From the IMG/VR virus record IMGVR_UViG_3300042905_005012, positions 1 through 33,902 of that record: a stretch of DNA of 33,902 nt; one strand, written 5' to 3'. The DNA comes from a virus. The notes below the pieces were generated by a model. It was not told where the DNA came from. It searched no databases and was given only the letters and a program-made list of their open reading frames with translations. Position numbers and translations under genes: made by a program. Of this stretch, positions 27,167 to 33,902 are shown piece by piece (positions within the stretch are counted from its first letter, which is position 1; the number at the start of each line of letters is the position of its first letter).

Positions 27167-27982
27167 ATGAAAAGTTTTTATCAATTTTTGGAAGCTTTAT
27201 CGAGTCATGGTGGCTTTACGATGCCACATGGAGATGAATTTAAGCCATCTCTTAATGAAAAAGATACTGAATATATTTCTGGCATGTATAAAAGACCGCT
27301 TGTTATTAGTAGTCGTAGCAAGCTTCGTGGTGGCATAATATCTGTTTTAGACACAGTATTGGCAAGAGTCAAAGGCTTTAATTTTCATATATACTTTGGT
27401 GAATATAACAGAGATGACATAGATATTCAAAAATACTTTTTTGATAAAATTCCAAAAGAGGATATAGTTTTTCTTAAGAAATCATCACAAGGAGATTTAC
27501 TAACTCCTTGGATGATTTTGCACAATATGGGTCATGCAGTGTTTGAAATGGGAAATTCGTCTTCTAAAGATACAATTAAGATGGCTGTTTTCAATTTAGT
27601 TACACATCTGACATTTGGCAAAATACCTTTTACAACAGTGAATAAATTCTATGACAACAATGAATTTCCTTCAGTAGAATTTAAACCAAACAAAATATTG
27701 CCTTTATTGTTTAATTTTGCATCTGCAAAATCAACTGTGGAAAATAAAACTGTACAAGATGCCGACGAATTGGCATATGAAATTTTTGTATCTTATTTAT
27801 ATGGTGGTGGTAAATTAAAACGTCCTGATTTCAAAAAATTGACTAAGTTTTGTAATGAAAATTCTCCTATTAACCATACTGAAAATATTGTTGAGAAAAC
27901 AGTTAATATTGCTTTTACCAAAATAGAAAAAGAAATAAAAAAATCATTGGAATATTGTCGAGGAAAAGTAATAGAGGATTAA
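27167..27982 (+). CDS. Tagged HxxxH protein (paralogue of the 14802 gene), 271 aa
   Basis: Tag MKSFYQFLEAL. It shares with the 14802 protein FNFHIYFGEYNRDDI, then DLLTPWMILHNMGHAVFEMG (HxxxH, about 111-130) and DELAYEIFVSYLYGGGKL near residue 200. It lacks the long polar insert of its paralogue. Conservation of both His residues and of the downstream E.(A/M).EIFV across two diverged copies supports a metal or active site. Function unknown; the HExxH Glu is missing. Confidence 0.7.
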   Translation: MKSFYQFLEALSSHGGFTMPHGDEFKPSLNEKDTEYISGMYKRPLVISSRSKLRGGIISVLDTVLARVKGFNFHIYFGEYNRDDIDIQKYFFDKIPKEDIVFLKKSSQGDLLTPWMILHNMGHAVFEMGNSSSKDTIKMAVFNLVTHLTFGKIPFTTVNKFYDNNEFPSVEFKPNKILPLLFNFASAKSTVENKTVQDADELAYEIFVSYLYGGGKLKRPDFKKLTKFCNENSPINHTENIVEKTVNIAFTKIEKEIKKSLEYCRGKVIED

Positions 27983-28079
27983 AATTATAAAAGCTCGTCT
28001 TTAATTTATGATGTTTATTGGTTAAACCTAAAAATTACTATTGAATATAATAACTATTATAGTATAAGGATAGGTTTAT

Positions 28080-29177
28080 ATGGACAAAAAAAAAGATGTA
28101 GCATCAAGAAGAAGAGCTGCTGTAATTAATCTTAACAGTTTAAACAAAATAATAAATGAGGGAGACATGGCTAGTAGAATCAAAAATAATTTACTAGCTT
28201 CTTCTTCTTTAGGCAGTGGACAAAAAATTGTAAAATCTATTGGTGGAAGAAATAAAAATAATATTGTTCCTGAGAAACCTAGACCAGATAAAGACTTTTT
28301 AACAACTGTAAATGCAAAATTTATCAAGATTGATATCCCAGAAAAAGGTTCATTCAATGCTGGTTTAGTCGAATTAGATGATGATCATTATGTTTGTGTA
28401 TACCGCCCAAATGAACTAAAGTTTGTCGGTTGTATATTAGACAAAAATTACAAGGTGGTTGAAAAGTCTTATCATAAATTTAATATAAACAAATGTGCTG
28501 ATCCAAGATTAATTTGGACTAAAGATAATCAGTTGTTGATGATTTATTCTTATATTGAAAACGACAAGTATGAAACAGAATACATGAGAGGAACTGTTAT
28601 AATGGATAACAGATCTTCTGGTAAATTTATTGAAGATACATCTTTTAGAATAAGTCCTGCTCATATGAATTCAAGGCAGAAAAATTGGATGCCTTTTGAT
28701 CATAATGGTAAAATATATATTATAAACTCTGTTTGTCCTCATGGGATTTATGAATTAGATAACAACTTTAAATGCAAGAAAGTTTTTGAAAGTTCTTGGG
28801 TATCTCCATGGAAGATAGATGCTCATTTGAGAGGAAATACTAATGCTGTTAGATTAGATGATGGTAATTATCTTGGCACTTTTCATACATCAATGATTCA
28901 TAGTCACAAACATCACTATGACAATGGAGTTTATTTGTTTTCTGGTGAGCCTCCATTTAATGTTTTAAAATGTGCTAATAGAACTTATTTGCCAGCAGAT
29001 GCAGCATGTGAAACGCCTTTTAGAAAACAAAATGAAATTGCTTGTATATTCCCTATTGGAATGGTAAGAAAAAAAGATAAAATTATAATAAGTTATGGCG
29101 ACAATGATTCTGTAGTTAAAATTGCTGAATATAAACTACAAGATTTACTTAACACTATGGTCTCAGTAGATTTGTAA
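28080..29177 (+). CDS. GH130-like beta-propeller glycoside phosphorylase/hydrolase, 365 aa
   Basis: MDKKKDVASRRRAA start, no tag, polar N-terminal ~70 residues. The rest shows repeated propeller blades: FNAGLVELDDDHYVCVYRP, DPRLIWTKDNQLLMIYS, KNWMPFDHNGKIYIINSV, LRGNTNAVRLDDGNYLGTFH and IFPIGMVRKKDKIIISYGD. These are typical of the GH130 five-bladed propeller (mannosyl phosphorylase family), with the 'DPR' and 'ISYG..D' motifs. Substrate unknown. AAGGA about 8-10 nt upstream. It lies next to sulfotransferase and glycosyltransferase genes, suggesting a glycan role. Confidence 0.7.
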   Translation: MDKKKDVASRRRAAVINLNSLNKIINEGDMASRIKNNLLASSSLGSGQKIVKSIGGRNKNNIVPEKPRPDKDFLTTVNAKFIKIDIPEKGSFNAGLVELDDDHYVCVYRPNELKFVGCILDKNYKVVEKSYHKFNINKCADPRLIWTKDNQLLMIYSYIENDKYETEYMRGTVIMDNRSSGKFIEDTSFRISPAHMNSRQKNWMPFDHNGKIYIINSVCPHGIYELDNNFKCKKVFESSWVSPWKIDAHLRGNTNAVRLDDGNYLGTFHTSMIHSHKHHYDNGVYLFSGEPPFNVLKCANRTYLPADAACETPFRKQNEIACIFPIGMVRKKDKIIISYGDNDSVVKIAEYKLQDLLNTMVSVDL

Positions 29178-29198
29178 GATAAGGTTTGTTTACATTTA

Positions 29199-29690
29199 TC
29201 ATAGTTTTGTTAATACTCCCATGTTTTTTAATTCTTGAACTAATTTAATTAAATGTTTGCATAAACCGGGATGATTGCCTTCATTAAGGAAGGCTCTATT
29301 TGTGGTTTTTATGTATGGTGGGCGCAAGTTTCTGGAACTATCGTACAGTGAATTGACGGCATCATTTTGTCTATTGCATGTATAGGCAAAGTTGGTACAA
29401 CCACAGAAGACTTGTGCATTGCCATTTCTTGGATTAATTTTGGCTATTTTAACAGGTCCGGTTACAGTTTCTATTGTTGTTCTGCCTTTTTTTACATTAT
29501 TTAAAAGAATTGTGAGAGGATAAACGCCTTCTCCGTGTGCATCAGATCTAATTAGAAGTGTACTTGGTGGTAAAAAGTTGAATGTAATATCACCGATTTC
29601 AACTGAAGTAGATCTAACAATCTTTTCAGGAAAGTGAGTGTCTGTGCTGTTATAAAGATCTGATAAAGAAACTTCAAGAAAGAGATTCAT
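29199..29690 (-). CDS. SWIM-like zinc-finger protein, 163 aa
   Basis: VFCGCTNFAYTCNRQNDA (about 98-115) then GNHPGLCKHLIKLVQELKNM (about 139-158) gives C-x-C...G.CKH, a SWIM-type zinc finger with a phage-style insertion. SWIM fingers bind DNA or protein. The AGGTGA SD overlaps the end of the upstream gene, so it is the third gene of a minus-strand operon (sulfotransferase, 29694 gene, this gene). The start MNLFLEV only faintly resembles the tag. Confidence 0.65.
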   Translation of the reverse strand: MNLFLEVSLSDLYNSTDTHFPEKIVRSTSVEIGDITFNFLPPSTLLIRSDAHGEGVYPLTILLNNVKKGRTTIETVTGPVKIAKINPRNGNAQVFCGCTNFAYTCNRQNDAVNSLYDSSRNLRPPYIKTTNRAFLNEGNHPGLCKHLIKLVQELKNMGVLTKL

Positions 29691-29693
29691 GAT

Positions 29694-30293
29694 TCACCTT
29701 TTGTATCTTGTTGCCAACTCTTTGATCAACATTTCTTTTATTTTTTTGTGATCTTCTTTGGTGCTAATTAATTCTATATATTTTTCTACTGACTTTATTT
29801 TCTTACATAATAATTTAATTGTTGCATAATTTTTGTGCTCTAAAGCTGCAATCATTCCTTCTTCTGGGAATGAAACATTATTCCTCAAGTGAAACAACAG
29901 AGAAAATTTGCTGTGTTTCGCCGCATGAACAAAAGTATTATGATCCATTTCTACTTCTCTGTCAACAGCATATTTTACCAATGTCAAGGAATTTAATATT
30001 GTTCCGTAGTAAAGAATTTTATTTAAGGGCAATCTTTCTTTCAGTTGGTCAACATTTTTAAATTCTATAGGTAGACCAATGATGTCATCAAATGTTAAAT
30101 TCTTTTTAAGATCAATGAATAGCAAAATGTTTTTAACATATCTTTTTTTATATATTTTTATATGTGTAACATTTTCTGAATTGTTAAATTGTAATTCTGC
30201 GACTTTTTTATTGAAGTGATGCATTATAATTTTATTATCTTTTTCAAAACAATAAACATTTTTTCCGCACAATTCTTTTCCTTCGAGATGCAT
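29694..30293 (-). CDS. Ankyrin-like repeat protein, 199 aa
   Basis: MHLEGKELCGKNVY start. The N-terminal ~70 residues are strand-rich. From ~95 on, segments such as NSLTLVKYAVDREVEMDHNT, FVHAAKHSKFSLLFHL and GMIAALEHKNYATIKLLCKK fit degenerate ankyrin repeats (A..HK....+LL). These are protein-binding modules; the target is unknown. GAGGA 6 nt before the ATG, 4-nt gap to the sulfotransferase stop: same operon. Confidence 0.55.
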   Translation of the reverse strand: MHLEGKELCGKNVYCFEKDNKIIMHHFNKKVAELQFNNSENVTHIKIYKKRYVKNILLFIDLKKNLTFDDIIGLPIEFKNVDQLKERLPLNKILYYGTILNSLTLVKYAVDREVEMDHNTFVHAAKHSKFSLLFHLRNNVSFPEEGMIAALEHKNYATIKLLCKKIKSVEKYIELISTKEDHKKIKEMLIKELATRYKR

Positions 30294-30299
30294 ATTTCC

Positions 30300-30962
30300 T
30301 CATAACATTTTTATAAAGTTGACTGGTTTGTATCCATGATCAAGCATAAATTTAGAAAAATTAGATTCAATAAATCTTATTTGTTCTTTGGTTAATCTTT
30401 CATGTATTGTTTTATTTGCTTTAGGGCTTATATGGTTTGGATGCATTTGTGTGACAGTGCGATCAAGCTTTTCGTATTTTGTATTTTTAATTGCATCTAA
30501 ATTTTTTATTATTTTATTTATATCTATTTTTGATTCATTTATTCCTAAAACATTCATTATTTCTTTTATTATTTTTGTTTTGTCGTTAAAGTAGCTTTCA
30601 TATCTGAAAGTATAATCTGATAGAGGTTTCATGATTTCAAATGTTTTTATATAAGACGAGCAAACGCTTTTGATTTGTGATTCTGAATTGACATTAAATT
30701 TTGGATTAAAATCAGAATAGCTTGCGATAACGTATCTTGGGTCTCTTACGCTTGTGATGATTAAATCAGCCCAATCAATTAGCTTTTGCACTCTATCATG
30801 ATTTTTTATAATATTATATTTTTTTTGTTGATTCTCTTTGAAAAATTGAGTCCAAGTGGCATAAGTCTTATCTTTGCCGTATTCTTCTTCAAATAATATT
30901 CGGCAGAGATTAAATAGTAATGTACTGCCTGATCTGGGCATTGTTGAAATTAATAGATTCAC
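30300..30962 (-). CDS. Sulfotransferase, 220 aa
   Basis: Starts at GTG; MNLLISTMPRSGSTLLFNL contains the PAPS 5'-phosphosulfate loop PRSGSTLL (residues 9-16). DLIITSVRDPRYVIASYSDF (about 68-85) is the 3'-phosphate-binding motif. The length of 220 aa is at the short end of the family. It transfers sulfate from PAPS to a glycan or lipid; the acceptor is unknown. TATATT lies 5 nt before the GTG, so it may also be near-leaderless. First gene of the minus-strand operon. Confidence 0.82.
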   Translation of the reverse strand: MNLLISTMPRSGSTLLFNLCRILFEEEYGKDKTYATWTQFFKENQQKKYNIIKNHDRVQKLIDWADLIITSVRDPRYVIASYSDFNPKFNVNSESQIKSVCSSYIKTFEIMKPLSDYTFRYESYFNDKTKIIKEIMNVLGINESKIDINKIIKNLDAIKNTKYEKLDRTVTQMHPNHISPKANKTIHERLTKEQIRFIESNFSKFMLDHGYKPVNFIKML

Positions 30963-31109
30963 AGCTTAATATATTAAGATAGGAAGGAAAAATGTGTAGA
31001 ATATATTTTTGAACCAAGAGAGAAACGAACTAAGAAAAAACTGGAAAAAACCCAATAAAGATTTTAAATCATTATTGTGATTATAACTAAATTAATGTGA
31101 GGATTAATT

Positions 31110-32174
31110 ATGCATTATGTACACAAAATATCTTTTATAATACACACGGCATCTTGTGATAATTTTTTAGAAAGTCAAGGAATAGATAGTTATTTTTTTT
31201 CTGTTGTTGAAAATTTAAAAAGACAAACATTAAAGGAATTTGAATTCATTTATGTTGATACATTTTATGAAGATAACAAAGAAAAATTCAGTAAAATTAT
31301 TCCAACATTACCTTTTATTGTCAAGCATGTTCCCATACATCCAAATCATAGATATTGGTATGATAAAGGATATGTCTATATTTCTGCCGCAAAGAATACT
31401 GGGATATTGTATGCTGATGGTGAGTTGGTAATAAGTTGCGATGATGCTGAGTTTTTCCCTGATGATTTATTACAAATATATTGGAATCATTATAAAAATG
31501 GGCATTTCATGCTCGGAATGCACAAAAGATTGGAAAACATAAATACTTCTAACGGAGTAATTAATTTTCCTATAAGTGGTAAAATTTACATCAATGATCA
31601 CAGGTTAAAAAATCTATCTCAAGCTGTTTATAATCATAGAAATGGTAGTTGGGCTTTTGCTGGTACTAGTTTTAGCTTGAAAGATGCTTTGATTATAAAT
31701 GGCTATAATGAGAAGATGGATGGTTGCAAAAGTTTAGAGGATTGTGATTTTGGTGATAGGCTAGTTCAATTAGGAGTTAATTTTACTTTAGATGAAAATG
31801 GATTTCTTTATATTTTGGATCACACAAGTTATACAGATTACAAAGAGAAAACCAATTGGGAAGTTGGAGAAGATTGTCAAAAACAAAATTGTGAAGATGT
31901 GACTAAGATGAAAAAGAAAATTGACAATTTTATTGCTATAGAAAATTATGGAATGTTGATATGTGGAAGAGAATTGTATGAAATGCGAGCTAATTCCAAC
32001 AAAATTACAGACAAGCATTTAGAAATTATAAGAAGAGAAACATTGAAATATAGAAACTTTGATATTTTCAGTGAATCTAATCGTGAAAAGTTAAATGTAT
32101 GGTTAGGAACTCCTAATTTTGATTTAAAACAAGAAAGAGATCAACTAAGAAACAACAAAGAATGGAGATGGTAA
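31110..32174 (+). CDS. GT2-like glycosyltransferase, 354 aa
   Basis: KISFIIHTASCDNF start of the Rossmann-like strand, LKRQTLKEFEFIYVDTF, then AAKNTGILYADGELVISCDD and AEFFPDDLL: the CDDAEF plays the role of the DxD motif. WAFAGTSFSLKDALIINGYN plus EDCDFGDRL is the GT2 'ED' acceptor motif. A helical C-terminal extension (about 260-354) is outside the domain. GAGG about 9 nt upstream. It overlaps the methyltransferase start (TAATG), so the two are co-expressed. Confidence 0.78.
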   Translation: MHYVHKISFIIHTASCDNFLESQGIDSYFFSVVENLKRQTLKEFEFIYVDTFYEDNKEKFSKIIPTLPFIVKHVPIHPNHRYWYDKGYVYISAAKNTGILYADGELVISCDDAEFFPDDLLQIYWNHYKNGHFMLGMHKRLENINTSNGVINFPISGKIYINDHRLKNLSQAVYNHRNGSWAFAGTSFSLKDALIINGYNEKMDGCKSLEDCDFGDRLVQLGVNFTLDENGFLYILDHTSYTDYKEKTNWEVGEDCQKQNCEDVTKMKKKIDNFIAIENYGMLICGRELYEMRANSNKITDKHLEIIRRETLKYRNFDIFSESNREKLNVWLGTPNFDLKQERDQLRNNKEWRW

Positions 32175-32806
32175 TGCAAAATGTAATTGATATTGTACAG
32201 GAAAATTTAAAATCTATTGAGGGATGGTGTAGCTTAGAAAAAGCTACTAAACTTGTCAACTGCATAGCTGATATTAAACCCGATTTGTGCGTAGAGATTG
32301 GCGTTTTCGGTGGTTCTTCTTTTATTCCACAAGCTCTTGCAATTAAAGAAAACGGTAAAGGAGAAATAGTAGGTATTGATCCTTGGTCTAATGAATCAGC
32401 TTTAGAAGAAATGCAAGATGAAGCAAATGTTGATTGGTGGAGCAAGTTAGATATCGATTATGTATACAGACACTTTCTTGCTAACTTAGAAAAATTTGAT
32501 ATCAAAGGTGTAAGCAAAATCATTAAAGATAAAGCAGAAAATGTTTATAATCAATTTGAGGATGATAGTATTGATTTATTGCATATTGATGGGAATCATT
32601 CAGAATTATTAGCTTATAAAGATGCAACATTGTATTTCTCAAAAGTAAAAATTGGAGGTTATATATTTTTTGATGACATACATTGGCATGAAGTTGATTC
32701 ACATGTTACTACAAGAAAAGCAATTAATTTTCTTCTTCAATATTGTCAAAAAGAAGATATTGTTAATGGTGATTGTTTGATAATGAAGAAAATCATATCC
32801 TCGTAA
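32174..32806 (+). CDS. Class I SAM methyltransferase (Methyltransf_24-like), 210 aa
   Basis: LCVEIGVFGGSSFIPQAL is motif I (GxxxG-type SAM loop), IVGIDPWS the second strand, and DLLHIDGNHSELLAYKDATL the IDGxH motif typical of glycan-pathway methyltransferases of this family. GYIFFDDIHWHE supplies a further motif. The start at 32174 overlaps the GT stop and has GGAG 6 nt upstream; 32162 and 32168 are alternatives. Probably methylates a sugar made or transferred by the neighbour. Confidence 0.8.
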   Translation: MQNVIDIVQENLKSIEGWCSLEKATKLVNCIADIKPDLCVEIGVFGGSSFIPQALAIKENGKGEIVGIDPWSNESALEEMQDEANVDWWSKLDIDYVYRHFLANLEKFDIKGVSKIIKDKAENVYNQFEDDSIDLLHIDGNHSELLAYKDATLYFSKVKIGGYIFFDDIHWHEVDSHVTTRKAINFLLQYCQKEDIVNGDCLIMKKIISS

Positions 32807-32823
32807 TAAGATAGGAGTCAAAA

Positions 32824-32925
32824 ATGTGTTGTGGAAGACCTTCAAAAAAATCAAAAACAAAAAGTAAAAGCAGGAAGATTAAAAAAGAAGTTAAAAATGA
32901 AGTTAATAAAGAGGAAAAAAAATGA
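32824..32925 (+). CDS. Very small basic CC-containing protein, 33 aa
   Basis: MCCGRPSKKSKTKSKSRKIK and on, almost half Lys. AGGAG lies 7 nt upstream and the TGA overlaps the ATG of the NUDIX gene (ATGA). Tiny MCCG proteins occur in T4-like phages, as I recall, but I know of no function. The coupling and SD support expression. Confidence 0.5.
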   Translation: MCCGRPSKKSKTKSKSRKIKKEVKNEVNKEEKK

Positions 32926-33347
32926 AAAGTTTTCAGGATTTTTTAAAAGGAAGATTGCCCAAGTCTGCGACAGTAGCGGTTTTTAACAATAATAAATTAT
33001 TATTGTTAAGAAGAAGCAGTACTGCTCCATGGATGCCTTTATATTATTGTCTTACTGGTGGTGGTGTTGAAGAGGGAGAAACTCCAGAAGATGCTGCATC
33101 AAGAGAAATGATAGAAGAAATAGGACTTGATATTCCTCCATATGAATTAAAAAAGGTTCAAACAAGAGTTGAAGATGATTATGTTAATTTTGTCCATGCA
33201 ACAGTTGTAGATAATCCAAAAATAAGATTGAATTTTGAACATGATAAATACGAATGGTGTGATTATGAAGATTGCAAAAAATTAAATCTTGTCCCAAATC
33301 TGGATATTATCATTGATAACTTGAAAAATAAAGGATATTTTGGATAA
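32922..33347 (+). CDS. Tagged NUDIX hydrolase, 141 aa
   Basis: Tag-like MKSFQDFLKGRLPK. A complete NUDIX box, G(x5)E(x7)REUxEExGU, is visible as GGVEEGETPEDAASREMIEE plus IGL (about 48-70). Preceding strands ATVAVFNNNKLLLLRRS. The length of 141 aa is normal. It cleaves nucleoside diphosphates linked to X (NDP-sugars, ADP-ribose, cap structures); the substrate cannot be read from sequence. Since ART-like proteins abound here, NAD- or ADP-ribose-linked substrates are a guess. The SD is GAGG 8-9 nt upstream. Confidence 0.85.
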   Translation: MKSFQDFLKGRLPKSATVAVFNNNKLLLLRRSSTAPWMPLYYCLTGGGVEEGETPEDAASREMIEEIGLDIPPYELKKVQTRVEDDYVNFVHATVVDNPKIRLNFEHDKYEWCDYEDCKKLNLVPNLDIIIDNLKNKGYFG

Positions 33348-33360
33348 ATGTTTATAAGCT

Positions 33361-33394
33361 GAATCCTCGGCTTTCTTTACACAAGGTCGAGGAT
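33361..33394. other. Stem-loop between convergent genes
   Basis: AATCCTCG / CGAGGATT 8-bp stem around an 18-nt loop, without a T-run on either strand. It could block readthrough or be an RNA processing site. Confidence 0.5.
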
Positions 33395-33774
33395 TAAGCG
33401 TCTACTGATTTCTTTCTATATTTATTTCTTCTTACTTTTTCTTTTTCATGTCTTAATTTAAATTCTTCTTTTGAAAACCATTTTTCTTTACCTGCTTCAT
33501 TATATTCCCAGAATACCAAACCTGTTTCTTCATTAACAGTTCCTCTACGAATTCTTTTTTCCAAAGACTGCAATACAAGTTTTCTTTTCGTTCTATAAAA
33601 CATGTCTAATTTCCTGTAAGATATTGCTCTGCTTTTTTTCCTTTCTTCCAATCTTTTGGCAGATCCAAAATATGGTTTTTTACCAATAAAGAAGCAAACA
33701 AATTCTTTTGGGTTATTTGGATTGGGATCACCAAATTTAAGATTAGTTTGAAGTTCTTTAAGTCTTTTGGTCAT
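33394..33774 (-). CDS. Basic protein of unknown function, 126 aa
   Basis: MTKRLKELQTNLKFGD start; very basic. An FVCFFIGKKPYFGSAKRLEE segment is followed by a basic helix and a C-terminal AGKEKWFSKEEFKLRHEKEK. The gene before it ends with a similar AGKEVWGTKFQLEKHRKRLN, so the two are probably paralogous. It overlaps that gene by ATGA. Nucleic-acid binding is likely from charge; no family recognised. Confidence 0.62.
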   Translation of the reverse strand: MTKRLKELQTNLKFGDPNPNNPKEFVCFFIGKKPYFGSAKRLEERKKSRAISYRKLDMFYRTKRKLVLQSLEKRIRRGTVNEETGLVFWEYNEAGKEKWFSKEEFKLRHEKEKVRRNKYRKKSVDA

Positions 33775-33902
33775 GTCCTTTCTTCTATCGTTCAGTCTTT
33801 TTCTATGTTTTTCAAGTTGGAATTTGGTTCCCCATACTTCTTTACCTGCGGTAGAAATACTAATGAAGTATAAATTTTTGGAACAATCATATTTACCGAG
33901 AT
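33771..33902 (-). CDS. 3' end of a gene that continues beyond the window
   Basis: Open frame from the window edge to TGA at 33771-33773: about 43 residues ending YFISISTAGKEVWG, TKFQLEKHRKRLNDRRT. The AGKE.W....F.L..H pattern matches the C-terminus of the next gene. Incomplete, so no function can be given. Confidence 0.6.

Noticed and set aside
28076-28357. 93-aa minus-strand frame with hydrophobic stretches
   Set aside because: Shadow of the GH130-like gene start.
1-33902. tRNA genes, rRNA genes, IS elements, integrase
   Set aside because: No T-arm/acceptor pattern, transposase or recombinase motif was seen by eye; a tRNAscan-SE run would settle the tRNA question.

Overview
The window looks like part of a large tailed-phage (T4-like myovirus) genome, or a closely related prophage or phage-plasmid. 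It falls into two halves with different gene architecture. The phage assignment is inference: no capsid, tail, terminase or polymerase gene lies in the window. It rests on the dense packing of small unknown genes, a DUF932/TIGR03299 phage-plasmid protein, and about fifteen proteins that share a short N-terminal tag like the capsid-targeting sequence of T4 internal proteins. The SD-type ribosome binding sites, near-consensus sigma-70 promoters and a small lipoprotein suggest a Gram-negative host. I cannot name the host. I saw no tRNA, rRNA, CRISPR array or transposase.

Left half (1 to about 14.4 kb): a single-strand series of about 20 mini-operons, nearly all with one small gene. The usual module is a sigma-70 promoter (TTGACA/TTGACC/TTGACG, mostly a 17-bp spacer, then TACAAT-like), a stem-loop at or just after the predicted transcript start, often an SD, a small ORF, and in most modules a strong intrinsic terminator with a GC stem and T7. 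The only larger, recognisable products are a DUF932 protein and a ParB-like protein. This resembles the host-takeover early regions of large lytic phages. From 7.5 kb on, the spaces between modules also carry about 20 copies of a conserved element (core ggatactaaaatgtggatgg), often followed at once by a short palindrome of variable sequence. Two clusters of gttatcNgctaac repeats and a 31-bp AT-rich tandem repeat (14.54-14.67 kb) mark the end of this half.

Right half (14.8 kb to the end): AT-rich, genes on both strands, no sigma-70/terminator modules. Fifteen genes between 14.8 and 33.3 kb encode proteins that begin M-x(0,1)-[TSNRD]-F-x-[QED]-[WFY]-[LIVF], for example MTTFKQWLLTEA, MNFKQWLINEE and MKTFFEYV. 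Behind the tag the domains differ: several ADP-ribosyltransferase-like proteins, an ECF-type sigma factor, a ParB-fold protein, a NUDIX hydrolase, a pair of HxxxH proteins and unknowns. Most tagged genes lack an SD and have a -10-like ATAAATA or TATATA box only 4-7 nt before the ATG, which implies leaderless or near-leaderless transcripts. The simplest reading is a late-expressed arsenal of proteins packaged in the head and injected with the DNA, much larger than the T4 Alt/IP set.

The last 6 kb hold a GH130-like propeller protein, a sulfotransferase, a GT2-like glycosyltransferase, a SAM methyltransferase, a SWIM-like zinc protein and a tagged NUDIX hydrolase. This suggests glycan synthesis or modification next to the effector bank.
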